A stretch of DNA of 64,000 nucleotides from an uncultured Amphritea sp. (GTDB lineage Bacteria > Pseudomonadota > Gammaproteobacteria > Pseudomonadales > Balneatricaceae): assembly GCF_937127095.1 (NCBI RefSeq), contig NZ_CAKZLP010000008.1, positions 1 to 64,000 on the forward strand, in the 5' to 3' direction. The notes under the pieces were generated by a model. It ran no database searches. It was not told where the DNA came from and worked only from the letters and a program-made list of their open reading frames with translations. A program made the translations under genes and the position numbers. Below, piece after piece: positions 1 through 9,644 of the stretch (the stretch's first letter is position 1; each line of letters opens with the position of its first letter).

Positions 1-864
1 GAGTACGGTGATGATCGTCGTTCACCTATCGTCGCCCGCGAAGAAGCGAAAGTGATGGATGAGAAAGCACTGCTGACCGCCGAACCGATTACCGCTGTTA
101 TTTCGAAGCAGGGCTGGATTCGTTCGGCGAAAGGTCATGATATTGATCCTGAAGGGTTGAGCTATAAATCTGGCGACGGCTTTAAGCTAGCCTGTCCCGG
201 GCGGATGAATCAGCCGATTATACTCATGGATAGCACCGGCCGGGCTTACTCCCTTGAAGCCCATACTCTGCCTTCAGCACGGGGCCAGGGTGAGCCAATT
301 ACCGGTAAACTAACCCTGCCAAAAGGTGCTACGATTGATGGGGCTATCGCCGGTAAAGACAGCGATGCGGTATTGCTGGCGTCGGATGCCGGTTACGGTT
401 TTGTCACCAAAATTGCCGATATGACTAGTAAAACCCGTACCGGTAAAGCGACTCTGACCCTGCCTAACGGCGCTAAGGGGATGGCACCGATGGCGCTGCG
501 GAATAAGGACACTGATCTGTTAGTCGCAGTGACTAATGAGGGGCGGATGCTGGTGTTCCCGGTGCAGGAACTGCCTGAGCTGGGTCGCGGTAAGGGGAAT
601 AAAATTATCAACATCCCGTCTGCAAGAGCCGCGTCCCGAGAGGAGTTACTGGTTGCACTGGTGACCCTGTCGCCGGAAGATACCTTGCAGGTTAACTCCG
701 GTCGTCAGCACCTGAAGATGAAACCATCCGATCTGGAACACTACCGGGGCGAGCGTGGCCGGCGGGGCAATAAGTTGCCACGGGGTTATCAGCGGGTCGA
801 TTCTCTGGATGTGATTGCCAACGCTTCGGTCGCCACCGAGTCGGATTCTGAGGCTGATGAGTGA
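1..864 (+). CDS. parC: DNA topoisomerase IV subunit A, C-terminal part (cut by window start)
   Basis: The reading frame is open from base 1, so the gene begins upstream; about 287 residues are visible. This is the C-terminal DNA-wrapping beta-pinwheel half of ParC, which with ParE decatenates daughter chromosomes. Blades of the pinwheel are recognisable (GWIRSAKGHDID, SDAGYGFV, GKGNKIINIPSA, GERGRRG) and they match enterobacterial ParC closely in order and spacing. The catalytic tyrosine domain lies outside the window. A hairpin terminator follows about 80 bases after the stop, so parC appears to end its transcription unit. GyrA is the only serious alternative, but the pinwheel sequence is of ParC type. 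Confidence 0.96.
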   Translation, partial: EYGDDRRSPIVAREEAKVMDEKALLTAEPITAVISKQGWIRSAKGHDIDPEGLSYKSGDGFKLACPGRMNQPIILMDSTGRAYSLEAHTLPSARGQGEPITGKLTLPKGATIDGAIAGKDSDAVLLASDAGYGFVTKIADMTSKTRTGKATLTLPNGAKGMAPMALRNKDTDLLVAVTNEGRMLVFPVQELPELGRGKGNKIINIPSARAASREELLVALVTLSPEDTLQVNSGRQHLKMKPSDLEHYRGERGRRGNKLPRGYQRVDSLDVIANASVATESDSEADE

Positions 865-873
865 TTAGTCGAC

Positions 874-941
874 AGGCGTAAGAACTCGATAGGTGTAAGC
901 ACTGGCTAGTCGTAAGAACTCGATAGTCGTAAGAGCTAACA
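874..941. repeat. Four tandem copies of a 17-bp unit
   Basis: Four consecutive 17-base units start at 874, 891, 908 and 925. Each begins AGNNGTAAG. Units 1 and 3 share the sequence CGTAAGAACTCGAT exactly; units 2 and 4 are diverged. They sit between the parC stop and its terminator. No role is evident. Confidence 0.75.
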
Positions 942-963
942 GGGGGCACGTGTCCCCTTTTTT
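942..963 (+). terminator. Rho-independent terminator after parC
   Basis: A GC-rich hairpin (GGGGGCAC pairing with GTGTCCCC, one G-T wobble) is followed directly by a run of T residues at 958-963. The position suits termination of parC transcripts. Confidence 0.7.
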
Positions 964-1251
964 GTGTCTCGACGCTGCCGTTATATGATTCAGATAATAT
1001 CGCTGTACCCTCGTATGGGATGGCGCAAATACCGGTTTAATCTTTAAAATTACTAATTGATTACTACATTTACTTTCTTCTTGATGCAGTAATCTGTAAA
1101 ATACTGCGCCTAACCCTCTCCTGAATGATTGTTTTTTAGTCAGTCTCTGCAATCGCTCAGGATAATTAAACTGCCCTGTATCAACTGACAATACAGGTAT
1201 GACCCCCTGCGAACACCCGCAATATATGGTGTTCGTTGTATAGGAAAACGC
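964..1251 (+). promoter_or_regulatory. rpsA leader and promoter region
   Basis: This 288-base stretch between the parC terminator and rpsA contains no convincing gene. It is AT-rich in its first half, as expected for a strong ribosomal-protein promoter, but no clear -35/-10 pair could be assigned. The bases before the rpsA ATG contain AGGA about 8 nt upstream, a modest Shine-Dalgarno. S1 is autoregulated at translation in other gammaproteobacteria; a comparable structured leader here is an inference. Confidence 0.4.
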
Positions 1252-2931
1252 ATGACCGAAAGCTTTGCTGACTTATTTGAAGAATCCCTTGAACTCGTTG
1301 CTATGGTGCCAGGCACCCTCGTTATGGGTGAAGTTATCGACATCGATAGTGACTGGGTTACTGTAAACGCTGGCCTGAAATCTGAGGCAGTTATTGCCCG
1401 CAGCCAGTTCCTTAACGACGCCCAGGAACTTGAGGTTCAGGTGGGTGACATGGTTAAGGTTACCCTGGAAAGCGTTGAAGATGGTTCCGGTGAGACTCGT
1501 CTGTCCCGTGAAAAAGCGAAGCGCGCTGAGTCCTGGGGTGTTCTGGAAACTGCATTCGAAGCTGAAGAAACTGTTAAAGGTTACATCAGCGGTACTGTTA
1601 AAGGTGGCTTCACCGTTACCGTTAACAAGATCAATGGCTTCCTGCCAGGCTCACTGGTAGATGTCCGTCCGGTTAAGAACGTTGACCACCTTATCGGTCA
1701 GGAACTGGAATTCAAACTGATTAAGCTGGACCAGAAGCGTGACAACATCGTTGTTTCTCGTCGCGCAGTACTGCAAGAAGCTAACAGCGCTCAGCGCGAT
1801 GAGCTGCTGGGTACGCTGGAAGAAGGACAGCAAGTTAAAGGTTACGTTAAGAACCTGACCAACTACGGTGCATTCGTAGATCTGGGTGGTGTTGACGGTC
1901 TGCTGCACATCACTGACATGGCGTGGAAGCGTATCTCTCACCCTAGCGATATGCTGACTCCGGGTGATGAGATCACTGTTCAGATCATCAAGTTCGACAA
2001 AGAGACTAACCGTCTGTCTCTGGGTCTGAAACAGCTGAACGAAGATCCTTGGGCGTCTATCCTGGCTCGTTTCCCTGCCGGTACTAAGGTTCCTGCACGT
2101 GTCACTAATCTGACTGATTACGGCTGCTTCGCATCTATCGAAGATGGCGTTGAAGGTCTGATCCACGTGTCTGAAATGTCCTGGACTAACAAAAACATCC
2201 ATCCTTCTAAAGTTGTTCAGGTGAACGACGAAGTAGAAGTTATGGTTCTGGATGTTGATGAGAAGCGTCGTCGTATCTCTCTGGGTATGAAACAGTGCAT
2301 CGCTAACCCATGGTCTACTTTTGCTGAGCAGTTCGCTGCTGGCGATAAAGTGACTGGTACTATCAAGACTATCACTGACTTCGGTATCTTCGTTGGTCTG
2401 GATAATGATCTTGACGGTCTGGTTCACATGTCTGACATCTCCTGGGATGCTGACAGCGAAACTGCGCTGCGTGAATACAAGAAAGGCGAAGAAGTTGAGG
2501 CAGTTATCCTGTCTATCGATGCTGAGAAAGAGCGTATCTCTCTGGGTATCAAGCAACTGGAAAGCGATCCTTTCTCTGAGTACGCTGCTGCCAACGATAA
2601 GAACACTATCGTTAAAGGTATCGTTAAGTCTGTAGACGCTAAAGGCGCTAACATCGAGCTGGCTGAAGGCATCGAAGGTTACCTGAAAGTGTCTGATATC
2701 AGCATTGATCGCATCGAAGATGCTTCTACTGTCCTGAAAGTAGGCGAAGAAGTTGAAGCGAAGATCATTAACCTGGATCGTCGTAACCGTTCAATCACTC
2801 TGTCTATCAAGGCTAAAGACCAGGCAGATGAGAAAGCGGCTATCAAGGCTGTTGCTGATGCTCCGGTTGAAATGGCTGGCCCAACCACTATCGGTGACCT
2901 GATCAAGGCACAGATGGAAGCTAAGAAGTAA
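1252..2931 (+). CDS. rpsA: 30S ribosomal protein S1
   Basis: Full-length S1 (559 residues, usual size for gammaproteobacteria). It binds mRNA and brings it to the 30S subunit. Six S1/OB-fold repeats are visible. The N-terminal segment [13 protein letters not shown] is the S2-binding helix region. Later repeats carry the typical pattern of GxVxxxxxFGxFVxL followed by GLxHxSD and then RRxSLGxKQ. The start is the ATG followed by TESFA, the normal S1 N-terminus. The gene is monocistronic here: a terminator lies upstream and another immediately downstream. The usual partners cmk (upstream) and ihfB (downstream) are absent, which is unusual for this gene. Confidence 0.98.
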   Translation: MTESFADLFEESLELVAMVPGTLVMGEVIDIDSDWVTVNAGLKSEAVIARSQFLNDAQELEVQVGDMVKVTLESVEDGSGETRLSREKAKRAESWGVLETAFEAEETVKGYISGTVKGGFTVTVNKINGFLPGSLVDVRPVKNVDHLIGQELEFKLIKLDQKRDNIVVSRRAVLQEANSAQRDELLGTLEEGQQVKGYVKNLTNYGAFVDLGGVDGLLHITDMAWKRISHPSDMLTPGDEITVQIIKFDKETNRLSLGLKQLNEDPWASILARFPAGTKVPARVTNLTDYGCFASIEDGVEGLIHVSEMSWTNKNIHPSKVVQVNDEVEVMVLDVDEKRRRISLGMKQCIANPWSTFAEQFAAGDKVTGTIKTITDFGIFVGLDNDLDGLVHMSDISWDADSETALREYKKGEEVEAVILSIDAEKERISLGIKQLESDPFSEYAAANDKNTIVKGIVKSVDAKGANIELAEGIEGYLKVSDISIDRIEDASTVLKVGEEVEAKIINLDRRNRSITLSIKAKDQADEKAAIKAVADAPVEMAGPTTIGDLIKAQMEAKK

Positions 2932-2961
2932 GGCTTCTTAAGCTGATAAGCTTGAGCTAAT

Positions 2962-2992
2962 AAAAAAGGAGCGCTGATGCGCTCCTTTTTTT
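2962..2992 (+). terminator. Rho-independent terminator after rpsA
   Basis: A perfect hairpin, GGAGCGC-TGAT-GCGCTCC, is flanked by an A-run on the left and seven T residues on the right. It lies 30 bases after the rpsA stop and could also work on the opposite strand. Confidence 0.92.
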
Positions 2993-3153
2993 GTTTTGGA
3001 TTTCTCTCTCTTTCTGATGTTCAGTGTTGTTAACTGTCGAGACCGTATGGATTGTAAAGCACAGGGATAGGTGTATCGGATGGTGTTTTAACTTTCTCTG
3101 TAGAAGGGGTGAAGGTTATCCGCTGCAATGCTGTCCTTCTGGGTCAGCTATAA

Positions 3154-3185
3154 AAGAAGGAGCGCTAATGCGCTCCTTCTTCGTT
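3154..3185. terminator. Second, near-identical terminator between rpsA and the chemoreceptor gene
   Basis: The hairpin GAAGGAGCGC-TAAT-GCGCTCCTTC (3156-3179) has almost the same stem as the rpsA terminator at 2962. It lies 20 bases beyond the stop of the convergent minus-strand chemoreceptor gene, so it probably ends that transcript. It may be bidirectional. Confidence 0.8.
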
Positions 3186-3204
3186 TTATGCTTTCTGTAG
3201 TGTG

Positions 3205-4842
3205 TTATACGGTGAAGCGCTCTGAGATCTCTTTAAGGTGTTCAGATAGCCGTGCCAGCTCTTCACAGGTCTGGGCGATCTGATTCGCGCCCTCGGCGCT
3301 ATCCATAGAGACACTGCTAATGTTGACTACATTTTGGTTGATCTCTTCAGAGACGAGGCTCTGTTCTTCAGAAGCGCTGGCGATCTGTATGGTCATCGCA
3401 TTGATATGCTCGACAGCTGTGGCGATTTCATTGAGTGAGTCACCGGCTTTAAGTGTTTGCTGAACTACCTCTGAGGCTTCGTTGCTGCTGGTTTGCATCG
3501 CTTTTACTGCCGCCTTTGTTCCGGACTGAAGGCGCTCGATAACCGTAGCAATTTGCTTGGTTGATTCTGCAGTCCGACTAGAGAGGGATCGAACCTCGTC
3601 GGCAACAACCGCGAAACCACGTCCCTGCTCACCAGCACGGGCTGCTTCTATCGCTGCATTGAGAGCCAATAGGTTGGTTTGTTCAGCAATATTGTTGATT
3701 ACTTCCAGCATGTTGGCAATGTTGGTGCTTTCTGCTTCCAGGGTGTGTGTTAGTTCTGCTGAGTCTGCTAAGCGTTGAGAAAGTGTTTGTACGGCGGATA
3801 TTGTTGCTTCGACCACTTGTCTGCCTGTTTTTGCGGCATCGGCTGCGTCGCTGGAAGCGGTTGCTGCTTGCTGAGTGTTCTGTGCGACTTCATAAACCGT
3901 AGCGGTCATCTCGGTCATTGCTGAGGCAACCTGTGCGGTGTCATCCTGCTGTTGCGTCATGCCTCTGCTGGTTTGTGCTGTGGTCGCTGAGAGCTCCGTT
4001 GCTGAGCTGGCTACCTGGGATGTGGCCGCAGTTAGCTCCAGTATCAGTTCATGGAAGCTGGCCATCATGCTGTTGAATGCCTCACCCATCTGGCCAAACT
4101 CATCACGGCTATGAATCTCTGATCGAAGCGTCAGGTCTTTGTTGGTGGCGGCATCTGTGATGATGCCCGTTAGGCTTTTAACAGGATCGGTGATCGCTTT
4201 GGCTACCAGTGTTGATACTATCCCGGTAATAATGAGGGCAAATGCCAGTATTTCCATTTCGAGCCAGAACTCATGCCAGAACCTTTCTGAAATATCGTCT
4301 GTGTATTCGCCGGTAGCCAGCACCCATCCCCACTGAGTGTTTAGGCGTCCATAGGCTAGTTTCGATGCTGCTTCCTTCGAGCCAGGCTTAATCATCTCAT
4401 ACTCCATGAAACCGCCGGCGGTGCTTGCTTGTGCTTTGCTGAGGAGTGTTTGTGAGATTTTCTGACCATTGGCATCGGTCATGTTAGCGACATTTGTACC
4501 TTCAATCTTAGGATTGGCTGGGTACATCAGCATATTATGTCTAGTGTCGACGACGTAAAAATAGGTGTCTTCGCCATATCTGAGAGTACGTATCAGTTCC
4601 AGTGCTTCCTGTTTGGCTTCTTTTTCTGTCTTTCGGCCAGATTGAATCAGTTGCTGCTCATGTAAGATCAGTGAATAGGCAACTTCGGTCAGTCGTTGAA
4701 TTTCAGACTTTCTTTCGGTGTAAAGGTCGTCTTCCAGTTGGAGGAGTGAGAAAGAAACCATTCCAACCAAACTGATGACAGTGATGATGACAAGTAATAA
4801 GACTTTGGCGCGCACGCTGATGTTACGTAATAGCTGATTCAT
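3205..4842 (-). CDS. Methyl-accepting chemotaxis protein with single Cache sensor
   Basis: Chemoreceptor of 545 residues. TM1 lies at about 12-32. A periplasmic single-Cache-type domain spans about 35-185 (motifs [12 protein letters not shown] and GWVLATGEY, typical of sCache_2). TM2 lies at about 193-215, followed by a HAMP linker ([12 protein letters not shown]) and a long coiled-coil signalling domain. The hairpin tip is classic ([20 protein letters not shown], then [12 protein letters not shown]), which contacts CheA and CheW. The C-terminus lacks a CheR-tethering pentapeptide. Such Cache receptors often sense small carboxylates; the ligand here is unknown. The gene is transcribed alone. 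Confidence 0.95.
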   Translation of the reverse strand: MNQLLRNISVRAKVLLLVIITVISLVGMVSFSLLQLEDDLYTERKSEIQRLTEVAYSLILHEQQLIQSGRKTEKEAKQEALELIRTLRYGEDTYFYVVDTRHNMLMYPANPKIEGTNVANMTDANGQKISQTLLSKAQASTAGGFMEYEMIKPGSKEAASKLAYGRLNTQWGWVLATGEYTDDISERFWHEFWLEMEILAFALIITGIVSTLVAKAITDPVKSLTGIITDAATNKDLTLRSEIHSRDEFGQMGEAFNSMMASFHELILELTAATSQVASSATELSATTAQTSRGMTQQQDDTAQVASAMTEMTATVYEVAQNTQQAATASSDAADAAKTGRQVVEATISAVQTLSQRLADSAELTHTLEAESTNIANMLEVINNIAEQTNLLALNAAIEAARAGEQGRGFAVVADEVRSLSSRTAESTKQIATVIERLQSGTKAAVKAMQTSSNEASEVVQQTLKAGDSLNEIATAVEHINAMTIQIASASEEQSLVSEEINQNVVNISSVSMDSAEGANQIAQTCEELARLSEHLKEISERFTV

Positions 4843-5161
4843 GTATTACCCCACGTTTATACATAAATGTATGGAGAAGCGATCCCTTATGAGTTTAAAG
4901 GTTGAAAGCTTCCAGCTATCCCCGTGTTGAAGCAAAAATTTTTTAGTTCTACGCTAATAGGTGATCTTTGGATTTATTGGTCTTCATTAAGATTTTGATT
5001 CATAGAGTTTGAGCGATGATTCAACAGACTTCATTAATACTTAATTTATATGAGGGTATGTAAAAAGGGAATCAGCATAGTGTGATTTCCCTCATTGTGA
5101 GTACTAAAGGTTGTTATGGGGGCAATTGGCGGGCTGTTTTCGGATCATTATCCGGACGGGC
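4843..5161. other. Intergenic region between lysE-type and chemoreceptor genes
   Basis: This 319-base gap lies downstream of the lysE-type gene and upstream of the chemoreceptor gene, both on the minus strand. It holds the lysE-type terminator at 5062-5092 and an AT-rich segment that should contain the chemoreceptor promoter. No sigma-28-type flagellar promoter could be recognised. No ORF looks real. Confidence 0.5.
5062..5092 (-). terminator. Probable terminator of the lysE-type gene
   Basis: On the minus strand a hairpin GGGAAATCA / TGATTCCC (one bulged base, 8-base loop) is followed by TTTTTA. It lies about 70 bases past the lysE-type stop. Confidence 0.65.
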
Positions 5162-5785
5162 TTAACTGCGACGTGTTAACAGCAGACCTAGCCCTGCGCA
5201 TGCGAGAAAGGTTGCACAGCTACGATTAAATATCTCTTTTTTTTGTGGGTTGGCAAACCATTGGCGCAGATAGAGACCGAACAGGGCATAGATGGCGATG
5301 GCAACCCATTCCAGTAGGAGGAAAGTGCTTCCAAGTTGCGAGAACTGTAACTCGGTATTGCCGCCTGGATTGATAAACTGCGGCAGAAACGCTGTAAAGA
5401 TCAGGATCGCTTTCGGGTTGCCGGCGGCGAGTAGGAACTCCTGCTGCATCAGTTCAAACTGTTTTTTATCTCCCTGTGTCTGAGCTGTGTCGCTGTTCGC
5501 TGTATCAGCTGTCCAGAGCTTAAACGCCAGCCAAAACAGGTAACAGGCGCCAATAACTTTTATCATCATAAAAACAATTTCAGATGTGTGTAGGATGACT
5601 GCAAGGCCGGTTGCTGCGAGGAAGATCATTCCTGCGAACGCGATCAATCGTCCTGCTCCGGCAAAGAACGCGCTTTGAAATCCATAGCGTGTTGCGTTGT
5701 TCATCGCCATCAGATTGTTCGGCCCGGGGGACATGTTCAGTGCAAAGCATGCGGGAATAAACAGCAGTAGCGTCATTATATCCAT
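5162..5785 (-). CDS. LysE/RhtB-family amino-acid exporter
   Basis: Inner-membrane exporter of 207 residues, the normal family length. The N-terminal signature MSPGPNNLMAMNNATRYG is diagnostic of the LysE/RhtB superfamily, and NPKAILIFTAFLPQFI is the second conserved block. About six hydrophobic segments are visible. Members export amino acids or homoserine lactones; the substrate cannot be read from sequence. The next gene upstream (a TauE/SafE permease) is on the same strand with a 58-base gap, so the two may be cotranscribed. Confidence 0.92.
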   Translation of the reverse strand: MDIMTLLLFIPACFALNMSPGPNNLMAMNNATRYGFQSAFFAGAGRLIAFAGMIFLAATGLAVILHTSEIVFMMIKVIGACYLFWLAFKLWTADTANSDTAQTQGDKKQFELMQQEFLLAAGNPKAILIFTAFLPQFINPGGNTELQFSQLGSTFLLLEWVAIAIYALFGLYLRQWFANPQKKEIFNRSCATFLACAGLGLLLTRRS

Positions 5786-5843
5786 AATTCTAACCTGTCA
5801 TTGAGAGGTATTGAGTGCCCGGTTGTATTGTTGGATCAGGTGC

Positions 5844-6614
5844 TTATAGGTACACATCGTAGAAAAAATACAGGGTGATACCGATGCTGGCAACAATAAC
5901 AAAATGACGCACCCGTTGCTGAGGCAGTTTTCGCGATAAGTGTGCCGCAACATAGCCGCCAAGAACCGTTCCTGCAAGGACGATAGAGCCTTCATACCAG
6001 GCGATAACGCCATCATAGATAAACAGCGCAATAGCGATCAGCGAAACAAAGGTTGAGATCAGTAACTTCAGACCATTCATCCGGTTGATGTCGGTATGCC
6101 CGGCCAGTGCCAGGTAGCTGAGCGCGATGATGCCTAAACCCGCATTGAAGAATCCGCCATAAAGGCACACGCCAAGCAGCAGGAGTGTAAGTAGTGTGGC
6201 TGCTGCAGTCGAAGCGTGGCGATGTTGAGTTCCCAGTTGTTTGAGTGCCCGGTTCAGCTGTCCGCCGAAGATAAATAGCAGGGTGGCAAATAGTAGTAGC
6301 CAGGGGACTGCTGCTTCAAAAGAGGCTTCAGGTGTCTGCAGTAGCAGCCATGCGCCGCAGATACCGCCGATAAGGCTGATGATGATAAAACGGGGGAGTT
6401 GATCTTTAATCTCCAGAAGGTCTTTTCTGAACGCCCAGGCGCCGCTCATATAGCCTGAACAGGATGCAAATGTGTTGGTGGCGTTGGCGCTGATAGGCGG
6501 GACGCCTGCCAACAGCAGTGCCGGGAAGGTAATAAAACTGCCGCCACCGGCTATGGAGTTCAGCACTCCGCCGAGAAGTCCGGCGGTAAACAGCATTATT
6601 AGGTCAGTAAACAT
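5844..6614 (-). CDS. TauE/SafE family membrane permease
   Basis: Polytopic membrane protein of 256 residues with about eight hydrophobic segments. The N-terminal block GGVLNSIAGGGSFITFP and the internal repeat-like block GLGIIALSYLALAG (after GGFFNA) are the two halves characteristic of the TauE/SafE (DUF81) family. Family members move sulfonates, sulfite or small organic acids. No sulfur gene is adjacent, so the substrate is open. Confidence 0.92.
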   Translation of the reverse strand: MFTDLIMLFTAGLLGGVLNSIAGGGSFITFPALLLAGVPPISANATNTFASCSGYMSGAWAFRKDLLEIKDQLPRFIIISLIGGICGAWLLLQTPEASFEAAVPWLLLFATLLFIFGGQLNRALKQLGTQHRHASTAAATLLTLLLLGVCLYGGFFNAGLGIIALSYLALAGHTDINRMNGLKLLISTFVSLIAIALFIYDGVIAWYEGSIVLAGTVLGGYVAAHLSRKLPQQRVRHFVIVASIGITLYFFYDVYL

Positions 6615-6729
6615 AGTTGCGCCTTATCGGTAATCAGTCAGCTGAGCATAGGGGAGAGTGGAGTTGCATGACAGATACAGCCTTGCTGCAATTAACCATA
6701 AATCTGTATGGTTGTCGTTCGCTGGAGTG

Positions 6730-8226
6730 TCAGGGGAATAGCTTGTTCAGCAGGTGGCGGGCCTGTTTGTCCAGAAGCTTTTGGTAGTTGTCGTTGACTG
6801 ACTTTATCAGAACTTTGTCCTCCTCTGCCCGGACAATATTCGCTCCGGCCAGCAGGCTGACCTTAAGATCGGGTGCTTCGCTGAGTGCTGTGTGGGTAAT
6901 CAGTTCATTACTGTCTGTGCTGTGGGTCAGATAACGGGCTTCTTCCTGCATGCGGGATAGCTTTTTATAGTGGCCGCGCACCAGCGCCATATGCAGGTTA
7001 AGTACGGGTTTAAAGCTGCGAATGCGCTGCTGGTTGAAGAGTTTGTACAAACGGTTAAATAATTGGCTTGCACAGATCGCATTAATGCCGTGTGAGTCAT
7101 CCTTGTGGGGTTTCAGGAACGCCAGTTGCAAGTCGCCGTTGTCCAGTCTGGTTGCGTCGCCCTGATAGATGGCGATCACCATGTCCAGCATGCGGTAGTA
7201 GTATTCCTGGAGTTCCTGCAGCTCTTCGTGGCGAAGATTGTCGGAATGGCCTGACGCGAGGTCTAGATAGAGCAGATAGCCCGCTGCTTCCGCTGCAACA
7301 ATCAGCTCAAGCTCCTGCTCAAAGGCGTAGAGATCGAGCTGAACCTCATGCGGACTGTTTGCAAACAGAGGGTTGTGTGTTTTTTTGCGTGGTTGTGGTT
7401 CCAGGTTGGTCTCTTCAATGATGGTGTTTTCATCTGCATCGGTAAGCAGGTACTCAGTTTCAGCCCTTGGCTTGTGATCAGAAAAGGGGGCAAAGCCAGG
7501 CATGTGCGGCGCATCTTCGTCGGGTCGTAGCAGGTCAACTAATAGTTCCGGATGACTGTTGTGCTGTTGTTCCGGTGTGCTGGCGGCGTCGCGGGAGTCT
7601 GGCGCTGATGGCGATTGCGGTTGTGGCCAGGTGAGCGCTGTCGGGTCTGCGTCCGGGATGCTTTTGGCTGGTGGGTTCTTGTGGGGTGCGTCAGGCGCGA
7701 CATCCGCGATTGCGTTGCGGTTCAGGGTAAACCAGCAACCTGCAAGCGCTGCGATAGCGGTCATCAGTGCCAGAAAAACGGCCTGTACCAGCAGGGCGTT
7801 GAGGGTGGTTTTACTCGCTTGTGGGTTCAGGTATAGCTCAAGAATAGCGAGGGTCTCATCCTGCTGTCGGATCAGCACATCCTGCTTAATCAGATTGTCC
7901 TGTTTTATATCGCCAGCCCGGCCCAGTAACCGGTCTTTTGTATCGGTGAGGACAATTGCATCGACGTGAGGTTGTTTCACCAGTTGATTGAGAACGAAGT
8001 TAAGACTGACGCTATCACCTGCCATTAGTGCAGGCTTGATCATGGTGACCGTTTGCTGGCCGAGTAGCTCGCCCTGTTGTCGGGTTTGTAGTTGAGCTGT
8101 TTTATTGGCTACAACCGAAAGATAGATGCCAGATAAGAGAATGCCTGCGAGTAAAATAAAGGCAAGCGTGATCATCAGCCGGGTGCGCTGATTGATCATG
8201 GCTGTGAAGCGTTGCGGTGTATCCAT
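6730..8226 (-). CDS. Smp/YtjB-like membrane protein with degenerate cyclase-like cytoplasmic domain
   Basis: Protein of 498 residues. TM1 lies at about 15-35. A periplasmic segment to about 145 resembles the YtjB/Smp (AhpA) family, with motifs QQTVTMIKPALMAGD and VKQPHVDAIVLTD. TM2 lies at about 147-167. A Pro/Asp-rich linker runs from about 175 to 295. A folded C-terminal domain from about 300 to 498 has a pattern reminiscent of class III nucleotide cyclases (LYLDLASGH, NGDLQLAFLKP, LHMALVRGH), without the full catalytic set. In Pseudomonas a homologue of this type lies near parC and serB, which fits its place here; serB itself is missing. Function unknown. Confidence 0.65.
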   Translation of the reverse strand: MDTPQRFTAMINQRTRLMITLAFILLAGILLSGIYLSVVANKTAQLQTRQQGELLGQQTVTMIKPALMAGDSVSLNFVLNQLVKQPHVDAIVLTDTKDRLLGRAGDIKQDNLIKQDVLIRQQDETLAILELYLNPQASKTTLNALLVQAVFLALMTAIAALAGCWFTLNRNAIADVAPDAPHKNPPAKSIPDADPTALTWPQPQSPSAPDSRDAASTPEQQHNSHPELLVDLLRPDEDAPHMPGFAPFSDHKPRAETEYLLTDADENTIIEETNLEPQPRKKTHNPLFANSPHEVQLDLYAFEQELELIVAAEAAGYLLYLDLASGHSDNLRHEELQELQEYYYRMLDMVIAIYQGDATRLDNGDLQLAFLKPHKDDSHGINAICASQLFNRLYKLFNQQRIRSFKPVLNLHMALVRGHYKKLSRMQEEARYLTHSTDSNELITHTALSEAPDLKVSLLAGANIVRAEEDKVLIKSVNDNYQKLLDKQARHLLNKLFP

Positions 8227-8325
8227 ATTCCGACGGCTAATATTCCCGGGCAGTAGAGCTTGCAGATGATAGCAGCTTAGTTACGCTGCAAAAACGGCTT
8301 TTTTTCTGTTTTGCTTTCTCTGTCG

Positions 8326-8354
8326 ATGACCCCCGCTGTCGGGCGGGTTATAAT
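8326..8354 (+). promoter_or_regulatory. Probable sigma-70 promoter of proA operon
   Basis: A perfect -10 box TATAAT at 8349-8354 lies 17 bases from a weak -35 (ATGACC, 8326-8331). It is 28 bases before the proA ATG, which has a strong AGGAAGG Shine-Dalgarno. Confidence 0.65.
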
Positions 8355-8381
8355 GCCCGGTCTCGACGGAGCAGGAAGGTT

Positions 8382-9638
8382 ATGAACGTTAAACAATACA
8401 TGGCAGAACTGGGTCAGCAGGCGCGTATCGCGTCCCGCGAAATTGCCAAAGCTGATACCGGAACAAAGAACCGCGCTTTGCTGGCGATGGCGGACGCTAT
8501 TGATGCGTCCCGTGAAAAGCTGGTGGCGGCGAATGCTGAGGATCTGCAGCAGGGCCGTGCCAAAGGCCTTGATGATGCGATGCTGGATCGTCTGGAGCTG
8601 AAACAGTCGCAGATTGATACCATGATCGAAGGTTTACGCCAGGTTGCTGCTCTGCCCGATCCGACCGGCGCGATCACCGATATGAATTATCTGCCCAGCG
8701 GCATTCAGGTGGGCAAGATGCGTGTGCCACTCGGGGTAATCGGTATTATTTATGAATCCCGTCCGAATGTGACCGTGGAAGCCGCCAGTCTGTGCCTGAA
8801 ATCCGGCAACGCGACTATTCTGCGGGGTGGATCTGAAGCGATTCACAGTAATGCGGCGGTTGCCGAGTGTATTCAGGCCGGTCTTAAGGCTGCGGGTCTA
8901 CCCGAGAATATCGTTCAGGTTGTCAAAACCACTGACCGTGAAGCGGTCGGTGAGCTGATCACCATGCCTGAATATGTCGATGTCATCGTACCCCGTGGCG
9001 GCAAAGGTCTGATTGAGCGGGTGAGTCGTGACGCCAAGGTGATGGTAATCAAGCATCTCGATGGCATCTGTCATGTCTATATTGATGAAGATGCGGATAA
9101 AACCAAAGCGATCAATGTCGCTATTAATGCGAAAACCCACCGCTATGGCACCTGCAACACGATGGAAACCCTGCTGGTGCATGAAGCCCGTGCGGCCGAG
9201 ATTCTGCCTGAGCTGGCGGAACGTTACCAGGCAATCGGGGTTGAACTGCGTGGCTGTGAAAAAACCCGTCAGCTGCTGCCAAATATTATCGCGGCCACCG
9301 AGCAGGACTGGGAAACTGAGTACCTGGCACCGATTTTGTCGATCAAACTGGTTAGCAGTATGGCTGAGGCGATTGAGCATATTAATCACTATGGCTCGCA
9401 TCATACTGACTCTATTATTACTGAGAACTATACCAAGTCGCGCAGTTTTCTGCGGGAAGTGGATTCCAGTTCGGTGATGGTGAATGCTTCGACTCGTTTT
9501 GCGGATGGCTTTGAATATGGCCTGGGTGCTGAGATCGGTATCTCTACCGATAAGATCCATGCCCGTGGCCCGGTGGGCCTTGATGGCCTGACTTCGCAAA
9601 AGTATGTGGTGCTGGGTGACGGCCATATTCGTCAGTAA
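8382..9638 (+). CDS. proA: Gamma-glutamyl phosphate reductase
   Basis: NADPH-dependent reductase of 418 residues that converts gamma-glutamyl phosphate to glutamate semialdehyde in proline synthesis. Recognisable blocks are [14 protein letters not shown], the [13 protein letters not shown] region, [11 protein letters not shown], and the catalytic cysteine in [12 protein letters not shown]. Length is normal. An AGGAAGG Shine-Dalgarno and a TATAAT promoter lie just upstream. It leads a plus-strand run with nadD six bases downstream, the arrangement also known from pseudomonads. Confidence 0.98.
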   Translation: MNVKQYMAELGQQARIASREIAKADTGTKNRALLAMADAIDASREKLVAANAEDLQQGRAKGLDDAMLDRLELKQSQIDTMIEGLRQVAALPDPTGAITDMNYLPSGIQVGKMRVPLGVIGIIYESRPNVTVEAASLCLKSGNATILRGGSEAIHSNAAVAECIQAGLKAAGLPENIVQVVKTTDREAVGELITMPEYVDVIVPRGGKGLIERVSRDAKVMVIKHLDGICHVYIDEDADKTKAINVAINAKTHRYGTCNTMETLLVHEARAAEILPELAERYQAIGVELRGCEKTRQLLPNIIAATEQDWETEYLAPILSIKLVSSMAEAIEHINHYGSHHTDSIITENYTKSRSFLREVDSSSVMVNASTRFADGFEYGLGAEIGISTDKIHARGPVGLDGLTSQKYVVLGDGHIRQ

Positions 9639-9644
9639 CGCTGA

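Noticed and set aside
1651..2556. Minus-strand open frame of 301 codons opposite rpsA
   Set aside because: Antisense shadow of a highly biased ribosomal protein gene; no homology.
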